Shown here: positions 6,812-14,437 of the stretch, in pieces
Layout of the letters: each line of letters opens with the position of its first letter
Position numbering within the stretch: position 1 is the stretch's first letter
NCBI GenBank assembly: GCA_045628085.1
Contig: JAZQOZ010000172.1
Span: forward strand, 1-27,072
DNA from: Firm-04 sp045628085
GTDB taxonomy: Bacteria > Bacillota > Clostridia > Oscillospirales > Ruminococcaceae
DNA: 27,072 bases
Reading direction: 5' to 3'
Notes under the pieces: model-generated
Database searches by the model: none
Seen by the model: only the letters and a program-made list of their open reading frames with translations
What the model was told of the DNA's origin: nothing
Translations under genes and position numbers: made by a program

Positions 6812-8026
6812 TTATCCGCCGGATGCCTGCCAGAGTGCAAGCTGATCCCAGTCAAGGGCTGCGAGCTTATGCGCCGCCCGTTCGATCGTTTCGCGGCTGC
6901 CGAATGACGAAAACCGCAGCCAACCCTCGCCCTGTTCGCCGAATCCGACTCCCGGCGAGGTCACAATACCGTGATATTGCAGCAAACGCTCAAAGCAGTC
7001 CCATGAGCGCAAATGATACGGGCATTCCATCCAGACATACGGTGCGTGTTCGCCGCCTGTCGTAAAAACGCCGCTTCGGCGCAGTGCATTCCGGATCAGA
7101 TCGGCATTTTCCATGTAATACTGCACATCCATACGCACCTGCCGCTGTCCTTCTGCCGCGAATACCGCCGCCGCACCGCGCTGCACAATATACGATGTAC
7201 CGTTATATTTCGTGGACTGCCGGCGCATCCAGAGCCGGTGCAAAGACTGTCCGCCGGTCGTCAGCGCACGCGGCACGATCACCCAGCTGCACCGCACACC
7301 CGTAAAACCTGCCATTTTTGAAAAGGAATTGATCTCGATCGCACAGGTTTCCGCACCGGCGATCTCGAAAATACTTCGCGGCAGTGCCGCATTCCGGATA
7401 TATGCTTCATAAGCGGCATCGTAAATGATGCAGGCATGATGCGCATGGGCATACTCCACCCACGCCTGAAGCTGTGAACGGGAATAGACCGCACCGGTCG
7501 GATTATTCGGGGAGCAGAGATAGATCAGGTCAGTATGCACGCTGTCGTCCGGCATCGGCAGGAATCCGTTTTCCTTTGTGCCGTGTGCAAATACGATCTT
7601 CCGTCCTGCCATAACACTCGTATCATAGAAAACCGGATAGACCGGATTCGGCAGCAGAACTGCACTGTCCGGCGCAAACAGGTCGCAGAGATTGGCGAGA
7701 TCACTTTTTGCACCGTCGCTGACAAAAACATCTTCCGGCTCAATGCCGACCTTGAAAGTATGATAATAGCCGCAGATCGCACGCCGCAGAAACAGCTCGC
7801 CCTGCACATCGCCGTATCCGTGAAAATGCTCTGCGGAGCGCATTTCCTGCGCCGCAGCAGACATCGCATTGCAGACAGCAGGTGCAAGCGGCAGCGTGAC
7901 ATCGTTGATGCCGAGCGATAAGATCTCCGCCTCAGGATGTGCCTCGCGGTAATGCCGGACACGCATTGCGATCTCAGAAAAGAGATAATTCTGCTCCAGC
8001 TTGGTGATATTTTCGTTCAGCCGCAT
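6812..8026 (-). CDS. dapL: LL-diaminopimelate aminotransferase
   Basis: This 404-residue PLP enzyme would convert tetrahydrodipicolinate directly to LL-diaminopimelate (EC 2.6.1.83), supplying lysine and peptidoglycan cross-links. It is a fold-type I aminotransferase with the DapL-typical N-terminus (N-Y-L-F-S-E-I-A-x-R), G-Y-G-D-V-Q-G, D-G-A-K-S-D-L-A-N near 104-112, N-N-P-T-G at 174-178, and N-S-F-S-K-M-A-G-F-T-G-V-R with the PLP lysine at 237. The length is normal. No clear Shine-Dalgarno sequence lies before the ATG at 8026, and the proA stop is only 10 bases upstream, so it probably depends on coupling to proA translation. It is the last gene of the proline cluster, ahead of the shared terminator. 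Confidence 0.93.
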   Translation of the reverse strand: MRLNENITKLEQNYLFSEIAMRVRHYREAHPEAEILSLGINDVTLPLAPAVCNAMSAAAQEMRSAEHFHGYGDVQGELFLRRAICGYYHTFKVGIEPEDVFVSDGAKSDLANLCDLFAPDSAVLLPNPVYPVFYDTSVMAGRKIVFAHGTKENGFLPMPDDSVHTDLIYLCSPNNPTGAVYSRSQLQAWVEYAHAHHACIIYDAAYEAYIRNAALPRSIFEIAGAETCAIEINSFSKMAGFTGVRCSWVIVPRALTTGGQSLHRLWMRRQSTKYNGTSYIVQRGAAAVFAAEGQRQVRMDVQYYMENADLIRNALRRSGVFTTGGEHAPYVWMECPYHLRSWDCFERLLQYHGIVTSPGVGFGEQGEGWLRFSSFGSRETIERAAHKLAALDWDQLALWQASGG

Positions 8027-8036
8027 ACTGCATTGT

Positions 8037-9290
8037 TTACCGAATCTGACCTTCGCCGTTGATGAGATATTTGACCGAGGTCAGCTCATAAAGTCCCATC
8101 GGGCCGCGTGCATGGAGCTTCTGCGTGGAAATGCCGATCTCTGCACCGAAGCCGAATTCGCCGCCGTCCGTGAAGCGCGTTGAAGCGTTGACATAGACCG
8201 CCGCCGCATCGACCTCGCGCTGGAATCTCTCCGCATTTTCGAGTGATTTCGTCACGATGCATTCGCTGTGATTGGTGCCGTAGCGTGCGATATGCGCCAT
8301 TGCTTCATCGACATCGCTGACGATCTTCACAGCAAGCTGATAATCGAGATATTCGGTCGCCCAATCGTCCTCATCGGCATCGAGAACACAGTCGCCGAGA
8401 ACCTTCTGCGCCGCCGCATCACCGTGCAGCGTGACATTGTGTTCATCGAGTTTTGCCTTCATCATCGGCAGAAATTCCGCTGCAACGTCCTTGTGGATCA
8501 GCACCGTTTCGATCGCATTGCAGACAGAGGGACGCTGTGTTTTTCCGTTGTCAACAATATTCACAGCCATTTCCAGATCAGCCGAAGCATCCACGAAAAC
8601 ATGGCAGTTGCCGACACCGGTCTTGATAACCGGAACTGTCGCATTTTCTGCAACTGCGTTGATGAGCCCTGCGCCGCCGCGCGGGATCAGCACATCAAGA
8701 TACTGTGAGAGCTTCATCAGCTGATTGGAGCTTTCGCGTGTGGTATCCGACACAAGCTGAATGATATCAGCAGGCAGACCGGAATCCCTGACTGCATCGC
8801 GCATGATATCCGTCAGACAGACATTGGAGCTGAATGCTTCCTTGCCGCCGCGCAGAATGACGCAGTTGCCGGCTTTCATGCAGAGCGTTGCCGCATCGAC
8901 CGTCACATTCGGACGGCTCTCGAAAATAATACCGATAACGCCAAGCGGCACGCGCGTTTTCTGAATGCGCAGACCGTTCGGGCGAACCACGCCGGATTCG
9001 ACCTTGCCGACCACATCATCAAGCTGGATCAGCTTGCGCACACCGTCTGCGATGCCTGCAATACGGGATTCATTGAGCAGAAGTCTGTCCTGCAAAGCCT
9101 TTGACATATTGTTTCTGACCGCATTTTCGAGGTCAATTTTATTTGCTGCAATGATCTCCGCAGAACGGGAGATCAGCGCATCTGCGATCGCAGCGAGCGC
9201 TTTATTCTTCTGCATAGGCGATGCAGCGGCAAGAACGCCGGCAACTGCCTTTGCATTTGCGCCAAGCTGCTGAACTGTTAGCTGTTCCAT
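8037..9290 (-). CDS. proA: Gamma-glutamyl phosphate reductase
   Basis: ProA reduces gamma-glutamyl phosphate with NADPH to glutamate semialdehyde, the second step of proline synthesis. The 417 residues match the family length. Visible motifs are S-R-P-N-V-T-V-D near 125, the nucleotide-site region I-L-R-G-G-K-E near 145, R-P-S-V-C-N-A-I-E-T with the catalytic cysteine at 257, and the C-terminal F-G-A-E-I-G-I-S-T-Q-K. The ATG at 9290 has a GGAGG ribosome site 8 bases away. Its partner proB lies on the same strand but is separated by a 1.6-kb LRR protein gene, which breaks the usual proBA pairing. dapL follows 10 bases downstream. Confidence 0.96.
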   Translation of the reverse strand: MEQLTVQQLGANAKAVAGVLAAASPMQKNKALAAIADALISRSAEIIAANKIDLENAVRNNMSKALQDRLLLNESRIAGIADGVRKLIQLDDVVGKVESGVVRPNGLRIQKTRVPLGVIGIIFESRPNVTVDAATLCMKAGNCVILRGGKEAFSSNVCLTDIMRDAVRDSGLPADIIQLVSDTTRESSNQLMKLSQYLDVLIPRGGAGLINAVAENATVPVIKTGVGNCHVFVDASADLEMAVNIVDNGKTQRPSVCNAIETVLIHKDVAAEFLPMMKAKLDEHNVTLHGDAAAQKVLGDCVLDADEDDWATEYLDYQLAVKIVSDVDEAMAHIARYGTNHSECIVTKSLENAERFQREVDAAAVYVNASTRFTDGGEFGFGAEIGISTQKLHARGPMGLYELTSVKYLINGEGQIR

Positions 9291-9353
9291 ATATAAATCC
9301 TCCGATCATGATCTTAATTCAGGATACGCTCAGAATGAAAATATGCAGTGCTT

Positions 9354-10964
9354 TCATCCCTTTTTCACGATCTCCTGAGCAATGATATTGCCTTCAGCCG
9401 CAAGCTCTGCATACATCGTGCGCAGCAGATCATCATTCAGCGGCCCGTTGATCTCAAATTCTTTTTCACCGAGAATGACCGTTTTCAATGCGTCGCAGCC
9501 GGAAAAGCAGCAGCCTGCCTTATCCGCGCCGTCATCCTCCGGAAAGACGCTCCGGAACGTGATCCCGACCGGCAGCCGGAGCCGTTCCATAGCCGAACAC
9601 TCGGCAAATGTGTGATAAGCATCCAGTATTCTCACGGTATCCGGAATATACATTTCGCGCAGTCCGCTGCAATAAAGGAATGCTTTATACTTAATATGCC
9701 GGACAGTTGACGGGATCACAACCGATTCCAGCAATCTGCATCGCTGAAAGGTAAACGTACCGATAATGGAAATGCCCTCCGGCAGCGTGATACTGCGCAG
9801 ACTCTCGCAGTTCGGGAAAATATTGCCGAATTCGCCGACCAGCTTTTCCGGCAGTTCAACAGATTCCAGCAGCTTACAGTCATAAAACATACCGTAATCA
9901 AGCTGTCTGCCGTTCATGCCCTTCGGAAAACGGAACTGCTCCAAAGCAGTACATTTATAAAACGCACCGCCCTCGATCTTTTTCACCCGATCCGGTATCC
10001 GGATATTGCGCAGCGAGATGCACGAGTGAAACGCATTGCACGCAATGACTTCCAATGAATCCGGCAGCGTGACCGATTCCAGACAAGTGCATCCCTCAAA
10101 AGCAGATCGCTGTATGATCGTTACACCTTCCGGAATGATAATGCTGACAAGGTCTGTCCTGCCTTTATATTGTTTTTGCGCGATACTCTTTGAATTGCCG
10201 ACACGCAGTATTGTTCCCGGCCGTGTGACTGGTGCAGAAGCTTCCTGAACGACATTTGCAGATCCCTTTTCGGATGCAGCAGCGGTCGTCGGGCGATCGG
10301 CAAGCTGTTTTTCCGCATCTGCGAGTTTCCGCTGCGTTTCAGCCAGTTTCTTTTCAAGTGAAGCGATCACACTGTCAGATGCAGCAATATTTTCCGTTAC
10401 AGCGGGCCGTCTTTCAGGAACAGATGATCTCTGCCGTGCCGTCCGCACATTCGATTCGGTCAGGATGACGTTCTGACCGTCCTCGATTCTGATGCTGCAT
10501 TTCCGCGCCCATGCGATCAGCTTATCCGTATTGCGCTCATTCCACGCATAGGAAGCAATCTTCCGGCTGTCTTTATAGATCTGAATGCGGTTATTTTTCG
10601 TAATAACCAGCTTTTGCATTTCGCTGCCGCCGTACAGTTCTCCGCGGCAGCGAAAACCGGTTGCCTGAATATGCAGCTTCGTGTGCAGCAGATGATAGCC
10701 AATGAACAGCAATGCGATCACAGCGGCAGCTGCACTCAAAACGTCTTCAATCACGCCTGCCGGTGTGACTTTATATCCCATTTGGCCATAAATTCTGCCG
10801 CCTGAAAAGAAGGCAAATACACAAAAGGCCACACAAGCCCATGTTGCAGAATTGCTCCATTGACCGACTGTAAACCGGATATTTTCGATCGGCGTATCAG
10901 CAAATGCACCTCGCTCAGTTTCCAGCTGCGCACGTTTCCATTCGTTGGCACGATCAAAAAGCAC
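9354..10964 (-). CDS. Membrane-anchored BspA-type leucine-rich repeat (LRR_5) protein
   Basis: This 536-residue protein has two transmembrane segments near the N-terminus (about 38-54 and 74-94), a small domain at about 100-165, and a coiled coil at about 195-225 rich in K-L-A-E-T-Q-R-K-L. About nine BspA-like LRR_5 repeats follow from 270 to 505, each with the F-x-x-C-x-x-L-x-x-I/V-x-x-P pattern. There is no secretion signal and the repeat side probably faces the cytoplasm, unlike surface-exposed BspA proteins. It starts with GTG at 10964, 6 bases after the proB stop; its AGAGGTGA ribosome site is formed by the last proB codons, so translation should be coupled. Why it lies between proB and proA is unknown. 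A protein-interaction role is inferred from the repeats. Confidence 0.85.
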   Translation of the reverse strand: MLFDRANEWKRAQLETERGAFADTPIENIRFTVGQWSNSATWACVAFCVFAFFSGGRIYGQMGYKVTPAGVIEDVLSAAAAVIALLFIGYHLLHTKLHIQATGFRCRGELYGGSEMQKLVITKNNRIQIYKDSRKIASYAWNERNTDKLIAWARKCSIRIEDGQNVILTESNVRTARQRSSVPERRPAVTENIAASDSVIASLEKKLAETQRKLADAEKQLADRPTTAAASEKGSANVVQEASAPVTRPGTILRVGNSKSIAQKQYKGRTDLVSIIIPEGVTIIQRSAFEGCTCLESVTLPDSLEVIACNAFHSCISLRNIRIPDRVKKIEGGAFYKCTALEQFRFPKGMNGRQLDYGMFYDCKLLESVELPEKLVGEFGNIFPNCESLRSITLPEGISIIGTFTFQRCRLLESVVIPSTVRHIKYKAFLYCSGLREMYIPDTVRILDAYHTFAECSAMERLRLPVGITFRSVFPEDDGADKAGCCFSGCDALKTVILGEKEFEINGPLNDDLLRTMYAELAAEGNIIAQEIVKKG

Positions 10965-10970
10965 AGCACA

Positions 10971-11786
10971 TCACCTCTTTGCGACAAACCGCGTGCCGAC
11001 CGGCTCATCATGCAGCAAAAGATCATAAAGCTGCTCCGGTTTCTCGCCGTTCATGATCACCATATCAATTCCGGCATCGGTCGCCATTTTTGCAGCAGAG
11101 ATCTTCGTTGCCATGCCGCCGCGTGCATTCGGTGTGCCTGCACCGCCGGCAACACCTGCAATTTCCGACGTGATCTCATACACGACCGGAATCAGTTCTG
11201 CATTCGCATCCTTATGCGGATCGGCAGAATACAGTCCGTCAATATCACTCATCAATACGAGTGTATCTGCATGAACAAGTCCGGCAACGATCGCCGCCAG
11301 AGAATCATTTTCACCGATCTCAAGCTCCAGTTCGTCGATCGCAACGGTATCATTTTCATTGACGATCGGGATCACGCCGAGTTCGAGCAGACGTTCCATG
11401 CAGTTTCCGGCATTTTCGCCGCCGTTATTGGTCAGAATGGCTTTTGTCAGCAAAACCTGCGCCACATTGACACTGTAATTGCCGAACTGCCGGTCATAGA
11501 GATACATCAGCTCACACTGTCCGACAGCGGCGCAAGCCTGTTTGGTCGGGGTATCGGTCGGACGTTCCCGCAGACCGAGCTGTCCGACACCCAAGCCGAC
11601 AGCGCCCGATGAAACCAGGATCAGCTGCTTGCCTGCATTGGAGAGATCGGCAAGCACACGCACCAGATTATGAAAACGGCGCAGATTCATTCTGCCGGTA
11701 GGATGTGTCAGCGTTGATGTACCGACTTTGACAACAATGCGCTGACTCTCCGAGAGTCTGCGCAGGGATCGAGATTCGCTTTCCAA
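10971..11786 (-). CDS. proB: Glutamate 5-kinase, short form without PUA domain
   Basis: ProB phosphorylates glutamate at the gamma-carboxyl, the first committed step of proline synthesis. The amino-acid kinase domain is intact: V-V-K-V-G-T-S-T-L near 18, L-V-S-S-G-A-V-G-L-G-V-G near 57, N-E-N-D-T-V-A near 138, and T-L-V-L-M-S-D-I-D-G-L-Y and G-T-G-G-M-type loops (here R-G-G-M-A-T-K) further on. At 271 residues it ends where the C-terminal PUA domain begins in the 370-residue form, so it is the PUA-less type. The start is TTG at 11786 with an AAAGGAAG ribosome site 8 bases upstream; no ATG or GTG suits the conserved N-terminus. It lies 18 bases after the dehydrogenase gene. Confidence 0.95.
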   Translation of the reverse strand: MESESRSLRRLSESQRIVVKVGTSTLTHPTGRMNLRRFHNLVRVLADLSNAGKQLILVSSGAVGLGVGQLGLRERPTDTPTKQACAAVGQCELMYLYDRQFGNYSVNVAQVLLTKAILTNNGGENAGNCMERLLELGVIPIVNENDTVAIDELELEIGENDSLAAIVAGLVHADTLVLMSDIDGLYSADPHKDANAELIPVVYEITSEIAGVAGGAGTPNARGGMATKISAAKMATDAGIDMVIMNGEKPEQLYDLLLHDEPVGTRFVAKR

Positions 11787-11804
11787 AAAAGTAACTTCCT
11801 TTCG

Positions 11805-12806
11805 TTATTCGGTGACGGCTGTATTTGCCGATGCATTCACGCCGTTTACAACGTGCTGCGGATTGCCGTTCAGCCAGCCGCGCAGATTATCCTCTGTGAT
11901 ATCGAGCAGGCGGCGGCGCGCTTCCAGCGGTGTCCAGCCGATATGCGGCGTAATGACGCAGTTTTTCGCACCCTTCAGCGGTGTCTGTGCAGACATCGGT
12001 TCATCTTCAAGCACATCGAGATATGCACCTGCGAGCATATCCTGATTGAGCGCATCCGCGAGGTCTTTTTCAACGACCGCACCGCCGCGTGAGGTATTGA
12101 TAAGGATCGCGGTTTTCTTCATCAGTGCAAGGGTATTCCTGTTGACGATCCCTCTGGTCTGCTCCGTCAGCGGACAATGCAGCGAGAGAACATCCGCACG
12201 GCGGAATACTTCCTCTGCCGACACGAGCGGATACGGGCAGTCCTGCGGCTGTGTTCTGGTTGAGATCAGCACGGACATACCGAATGCATCCGCGATCTTC
12301 GCAACGCTTTTGCCGATATTGCCGAAACCGATGATGCCGAGCGTTTTGCCGCGCAGTTCTCCGGTCGGATACGGGAAATAGGAGAATGTCGGCGCGGATT
12401 CCCATGCGCCGAGCCGGACATCCATCGAATATAATGCCACGCGCTGAAAATAATCGAAAATATACGCAAACGTAAGCTGCGTGACAGCATCCGTCGAGTA
12501 GCTGCCTGCATTGCAGACGGGAATACCGCGTTCTGCCGCCGCATCCAGATCAACATTATTGAAGCCGGTCGCAAGGATACCGATATATTTGATATTCGGG
12601 CAGACTTCCATGATCTCTCTGGTGATCAGCACCTTATTGCAGATCACGACATCCGCATCCCCGATATGTGCAGCGGTTTCATCCGGTTTTGTGGAAGGAT
12701 AAACATCGACATTCTCTGCAAGCGCGGCAAAGCGGCGTGCATTGACTTCATCTTTATTATATGCCATTGAATCCCAGTCAAGGATCGCAATTCGTTTTGC
12801 ACGCAT
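11805..12806 (-). CDS. D-2-hydroxyacid dehydrogenase (glycerate dehydrogenase-like)
   Basis: This 333-residue NAD-dependent oxidoreductase belongs to the D-isomer-specific 2-hydroxyacid dehydrogenase family. The Rossmann motif G-F-G-N-I-G lies at 160-165. The catalytic triad is complete: Arg240 in N-T-S-R-G-G, Glu269 in D-V-L-E-D-E-P, and His288 in P-H-I-G-W-T. The N-terminal A-T-G-F-N-N-V-D near 79-86 resembles hydroxypyruvate/glycerate dehydrogenases more than lactate dehydrogenases, but the substrate cannot be fixed from sequence alone. The ATG at 12806 has a GGAGG ribosome site that lies within the end of the preceding small membrane protein gene, 3 bases after its stop. proB follows 18 bases downstream. 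Confidence 0.92.
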   Translation of the reverse strand: MRAKRIAILDWDSMAYNKDEVNARRFAALAENVDVYPSTKPDETAAHIGDADVVICNKVLITREIMEVCPNIKYIGILATGFNNVDLDAAAERGIPVCNAGSYSTDAVTQLTFAYIFDYFQRVALYSMDVRLGAWESAPTFSYFPYPTGELRGKTLGIIGFGNIGKSVAKIADAFGMSVLISTRTQPQDCPYPLVSAEEVFRRADVLSLHCPLTEQTRGIVNRNTLALMKKTAILINTSRGGAVVEKDLADALNQDMLAGAYLDVLEDEPMSAQTPLKGAKNCVITPHIGWTPLEARRRLLDITEDNLRGWLNGNPQHVVNGVNASANTAVTE

Positions 12807-12809
12807 AGG

Positions 12810-13145
12810 TTATTCCTCCGTTCCCGCAGCCGGCGTTGTCTGTGCTGCGGCAGCCGCATCTGCTTCCGCCTTTGCTTTTTTCTCTGCCTTCGCAATTTTT
12901 GCAGACTGCACAATATTGAGAATCAGTGCAAGCAGCAGCATAAATGCTTCCAGAACGCCGACACCGTAATACAGTGTCTTATTTTCCGGCTGCACATAGA
13001 TCAGCAGCGATGCCGGGATCGCAAGTGCCATGACAAGCTGATACCAGCGCTTCGTCCGGATAAACTGGAGCAGGAACAGCACCGTTGCGATGATACAGAA
13101 GATCAGGTGTTTATCCTGACTGATCGGGAAAATCATGGGTTCCAT
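12810..13145 (-). CDS. Small three-helix membrane protein with Ala/Lys-rich tail
   Basis: I do not recognise this protein. From the ATG at 13145, which has an AAAGGAG site about 12 bases upstream, it has 111 residues; the frame is open 13 codons further up but without a ribosome site. Three hydrophobic helices at about 13-29, 35-50 and 59-77 are followed by a charged helix (K-I-A-K-A-E-K-K-A-K-A-E-A) and an Ala/Thr-rich end. The layout of hydrophobic N-terminal half and low-complexity cytoplasmic tail resembles the larger membrane proteins at 16542-19304, but I see no shared motif. It lies between rodA and the dehydrogenase gene, with which it is tightly spaced (3 bases). Confidence 0.7.
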   Translation of the reverse strand: MEPMIFPISQDKHLIFCIIATVLFLLQFIRTKRWYQLVMALAIPASLLIYVQPENKTLYYGVGVLEAFMLLLALILNIVQSAKIAKAEKKAKAEADAAAAAQTTPAAGTEE

Positions 13146-13180
13146 AGGTTTGATAATCTCCTTTGAATGAAAATATGTGT

Positions 13181-13214
13181 GCATCGGTATAACGCTTCAG
13201 CGTAACAGCGATGC
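13181..13214 (-). other. Intergenic stem-loop between rodA and the small membrane protein gene
   Basis: GCATCG (13181-13186) pairs with CGATGC (13209-13214), and an inner ACGCT/AGCGT stem pairs within it. The minus-strand flank (ACACATATTTTC) lacks a clean T-run, so this is at best a weak terminator or an mRNA processing or stability element downstream of rodA. Confidence 0.35.
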
Positions 13215-13222
13215 TGAGAACA

Positions 13223-14383
13223 TTAGTCCGGATTTTCCGCGTCATAGAACACGCGGTATTTCTTCTGATTATGCGTATAGACGCTGATAACCAGTCCGAT
13301 ACAGAGATACATGGAAAGCATTGCCGTTCCGCCGGCGCTGAAAAACGGCAGCGGAATGCCGATAACCGGCATGACCTTCAGCACCATGCCGAGATTCATC
13401 AGATCGTGCGTGAACAGGATCGCAAAAACACCCATGCAGAGCGTTTTGCCCATTGTATCCTTCGCCGCACGGCTGTTCCGGAATACGCGCAGGCAGATCG
13501 CCGCCAGAATCACAATGACCGCGATCGCACCGACAAAACCGAATGCCTCTCCGATAAATGAAAAAATAAAGTCATTGTGCATTTCAGGAACGGCTGTATA
13601 TTCGCCGCCGCTGAGCCCCTGACCGAACAAGCCGCCGGAACGGATCGCTTTCAGTCCGAGATTCTGCTGATATTCCAGACCGAGCGAATCCGTACCCGGA
13701 TGCAGCAGAACACGGATTCTGTTCCGGTGAACATCTCCGAATACATACGTCCAGACAAACCAGAATACAAGCGGCATCAGAGCCGCACCGCCGAGCAGAT
13801 ACCAGAACGAAAGCCCTGCCGTAAACAGCATGAATACAGTCATTGCGGCGAAAACGATCGCCGTACCGTAGTCGCCCTGCACCGCAACGATGCCTGCCGG
13901 AAGTGCCGCATGAAGCAGCAGCAGGAACAGATGCAAAGGCTGATTGAGCTTGTCCGATACTTTGGATATGTGATACGCATAGGTCAGCAGAAAGACCAGC
14001 TTCAGGATCTCCGAAGGCTGGATCTGCACGAAACCGAGGTCGATCCATGCACGGTCATCCGCGCCCTCACGCCCGTATCCCAGACTTGTAAAGGTCAGCG
14101 CAACCAGTCCGAGCGCAAGCGGCGCATACAAAAACCAGAATCGTGCGAGCTTGTGATAGTCGATCGCGGCGACCGCAATGCAGCCGGCAAAACCAAGTCC
14201 GAGCGAAATAAGCTGTACGATCCAGTCATTGGAATCGACCTCTGTGGATATATTTTCTGTCCAGAGCGTGCGCAGCAGCAGAACGCTTGCGCCCGAACAG
14301 ATCGTTACAAGTGCAAGCAGAACCCAGTCTATTCTGTGCCAGAATCCCTCACGCACGGAATCCGTGGAAATTGTACGTTTCAA
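13223..14383 (-). CDS. rodA: FtsW/RodA/SpoVE-family peptidoglycan glycosyltransferase (RodA-like)
   Basis: This 386-residue SEDS protein has about ten membrane segments and would polymerise lipid II into glycan strands, with a class B PBP, during elongation. Key motifs are R-A-W-I-D-L-G with Trp113, the adjacent Q-P-S-E-I-L-K, M-H-N-D-F-I-F-S-F-I-G-E near 269-279, and the C-terminal G-I-P-L-P-F-F-S-A-G-G-T. The normally invariant Q-P-D-L-G-T-A loop reads Q-G-D-Y-G-T-A at 169-175: the aspartate (171) is kept but the proline is lost. It starts with TTG at 14383 behind a CAGGAG site 7 bases away. RodA is preferred over SpoVE from its neighbours, but the sequence alone does not settle which SEDS paralog it is. 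Confidence 0.88.
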   Translation of the reverse strand: MKRTISTDSVREGFWHRIDWVLLALVTICSGASVLLLRTLWTENISTEVDSNDWIVQLISLGLGFAGCIAVAAIDYHKLARFWFLYAPLALGLVALTFTSLGYGREGADDRAWIDLGFVQIQPSEILKLVFLLTYAYHISKVSDKLNQPLHLFLLLLHAALPAGIVAVQGDYGTAIVFAAMTVFMLFTAGLSFWYLLGGAALMPLVFWFVWTYVFGDVHRNRIRVLLHPGTDSLGLEYQQNLGLKAIRSGGLFGQGLSGGEYTAVPEMHNDFIFSFIGEAFGFVGAIAVIVILAAICLRVFRNSRAAKDTMGKTLCMGVFAILFTHDLMNLGMVLKVMPVIGIPLPFFSAGGTAMLSMYLCIGLVISVYTHNQKKYRVFYDAENPD

Positions 14384-14437
14384 TTTGTTTCTCCTGTATC
14401 TCTTTATATTGCAGACCGCTGATGCGGAATGTATCTG

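Noticed and set aside
10860..11612. Plus-strand ORF of 250 codons
   Set aside because: It is the antisense shadow of proB and the start of the LRR gene; no motif or ribosome site supports it.
13577..14422. Plus-strand ORF of 281 codons
   Set aside because: It is antisense to rodA; the Arg/Gln/His-rich product is typical of a shadow frame.
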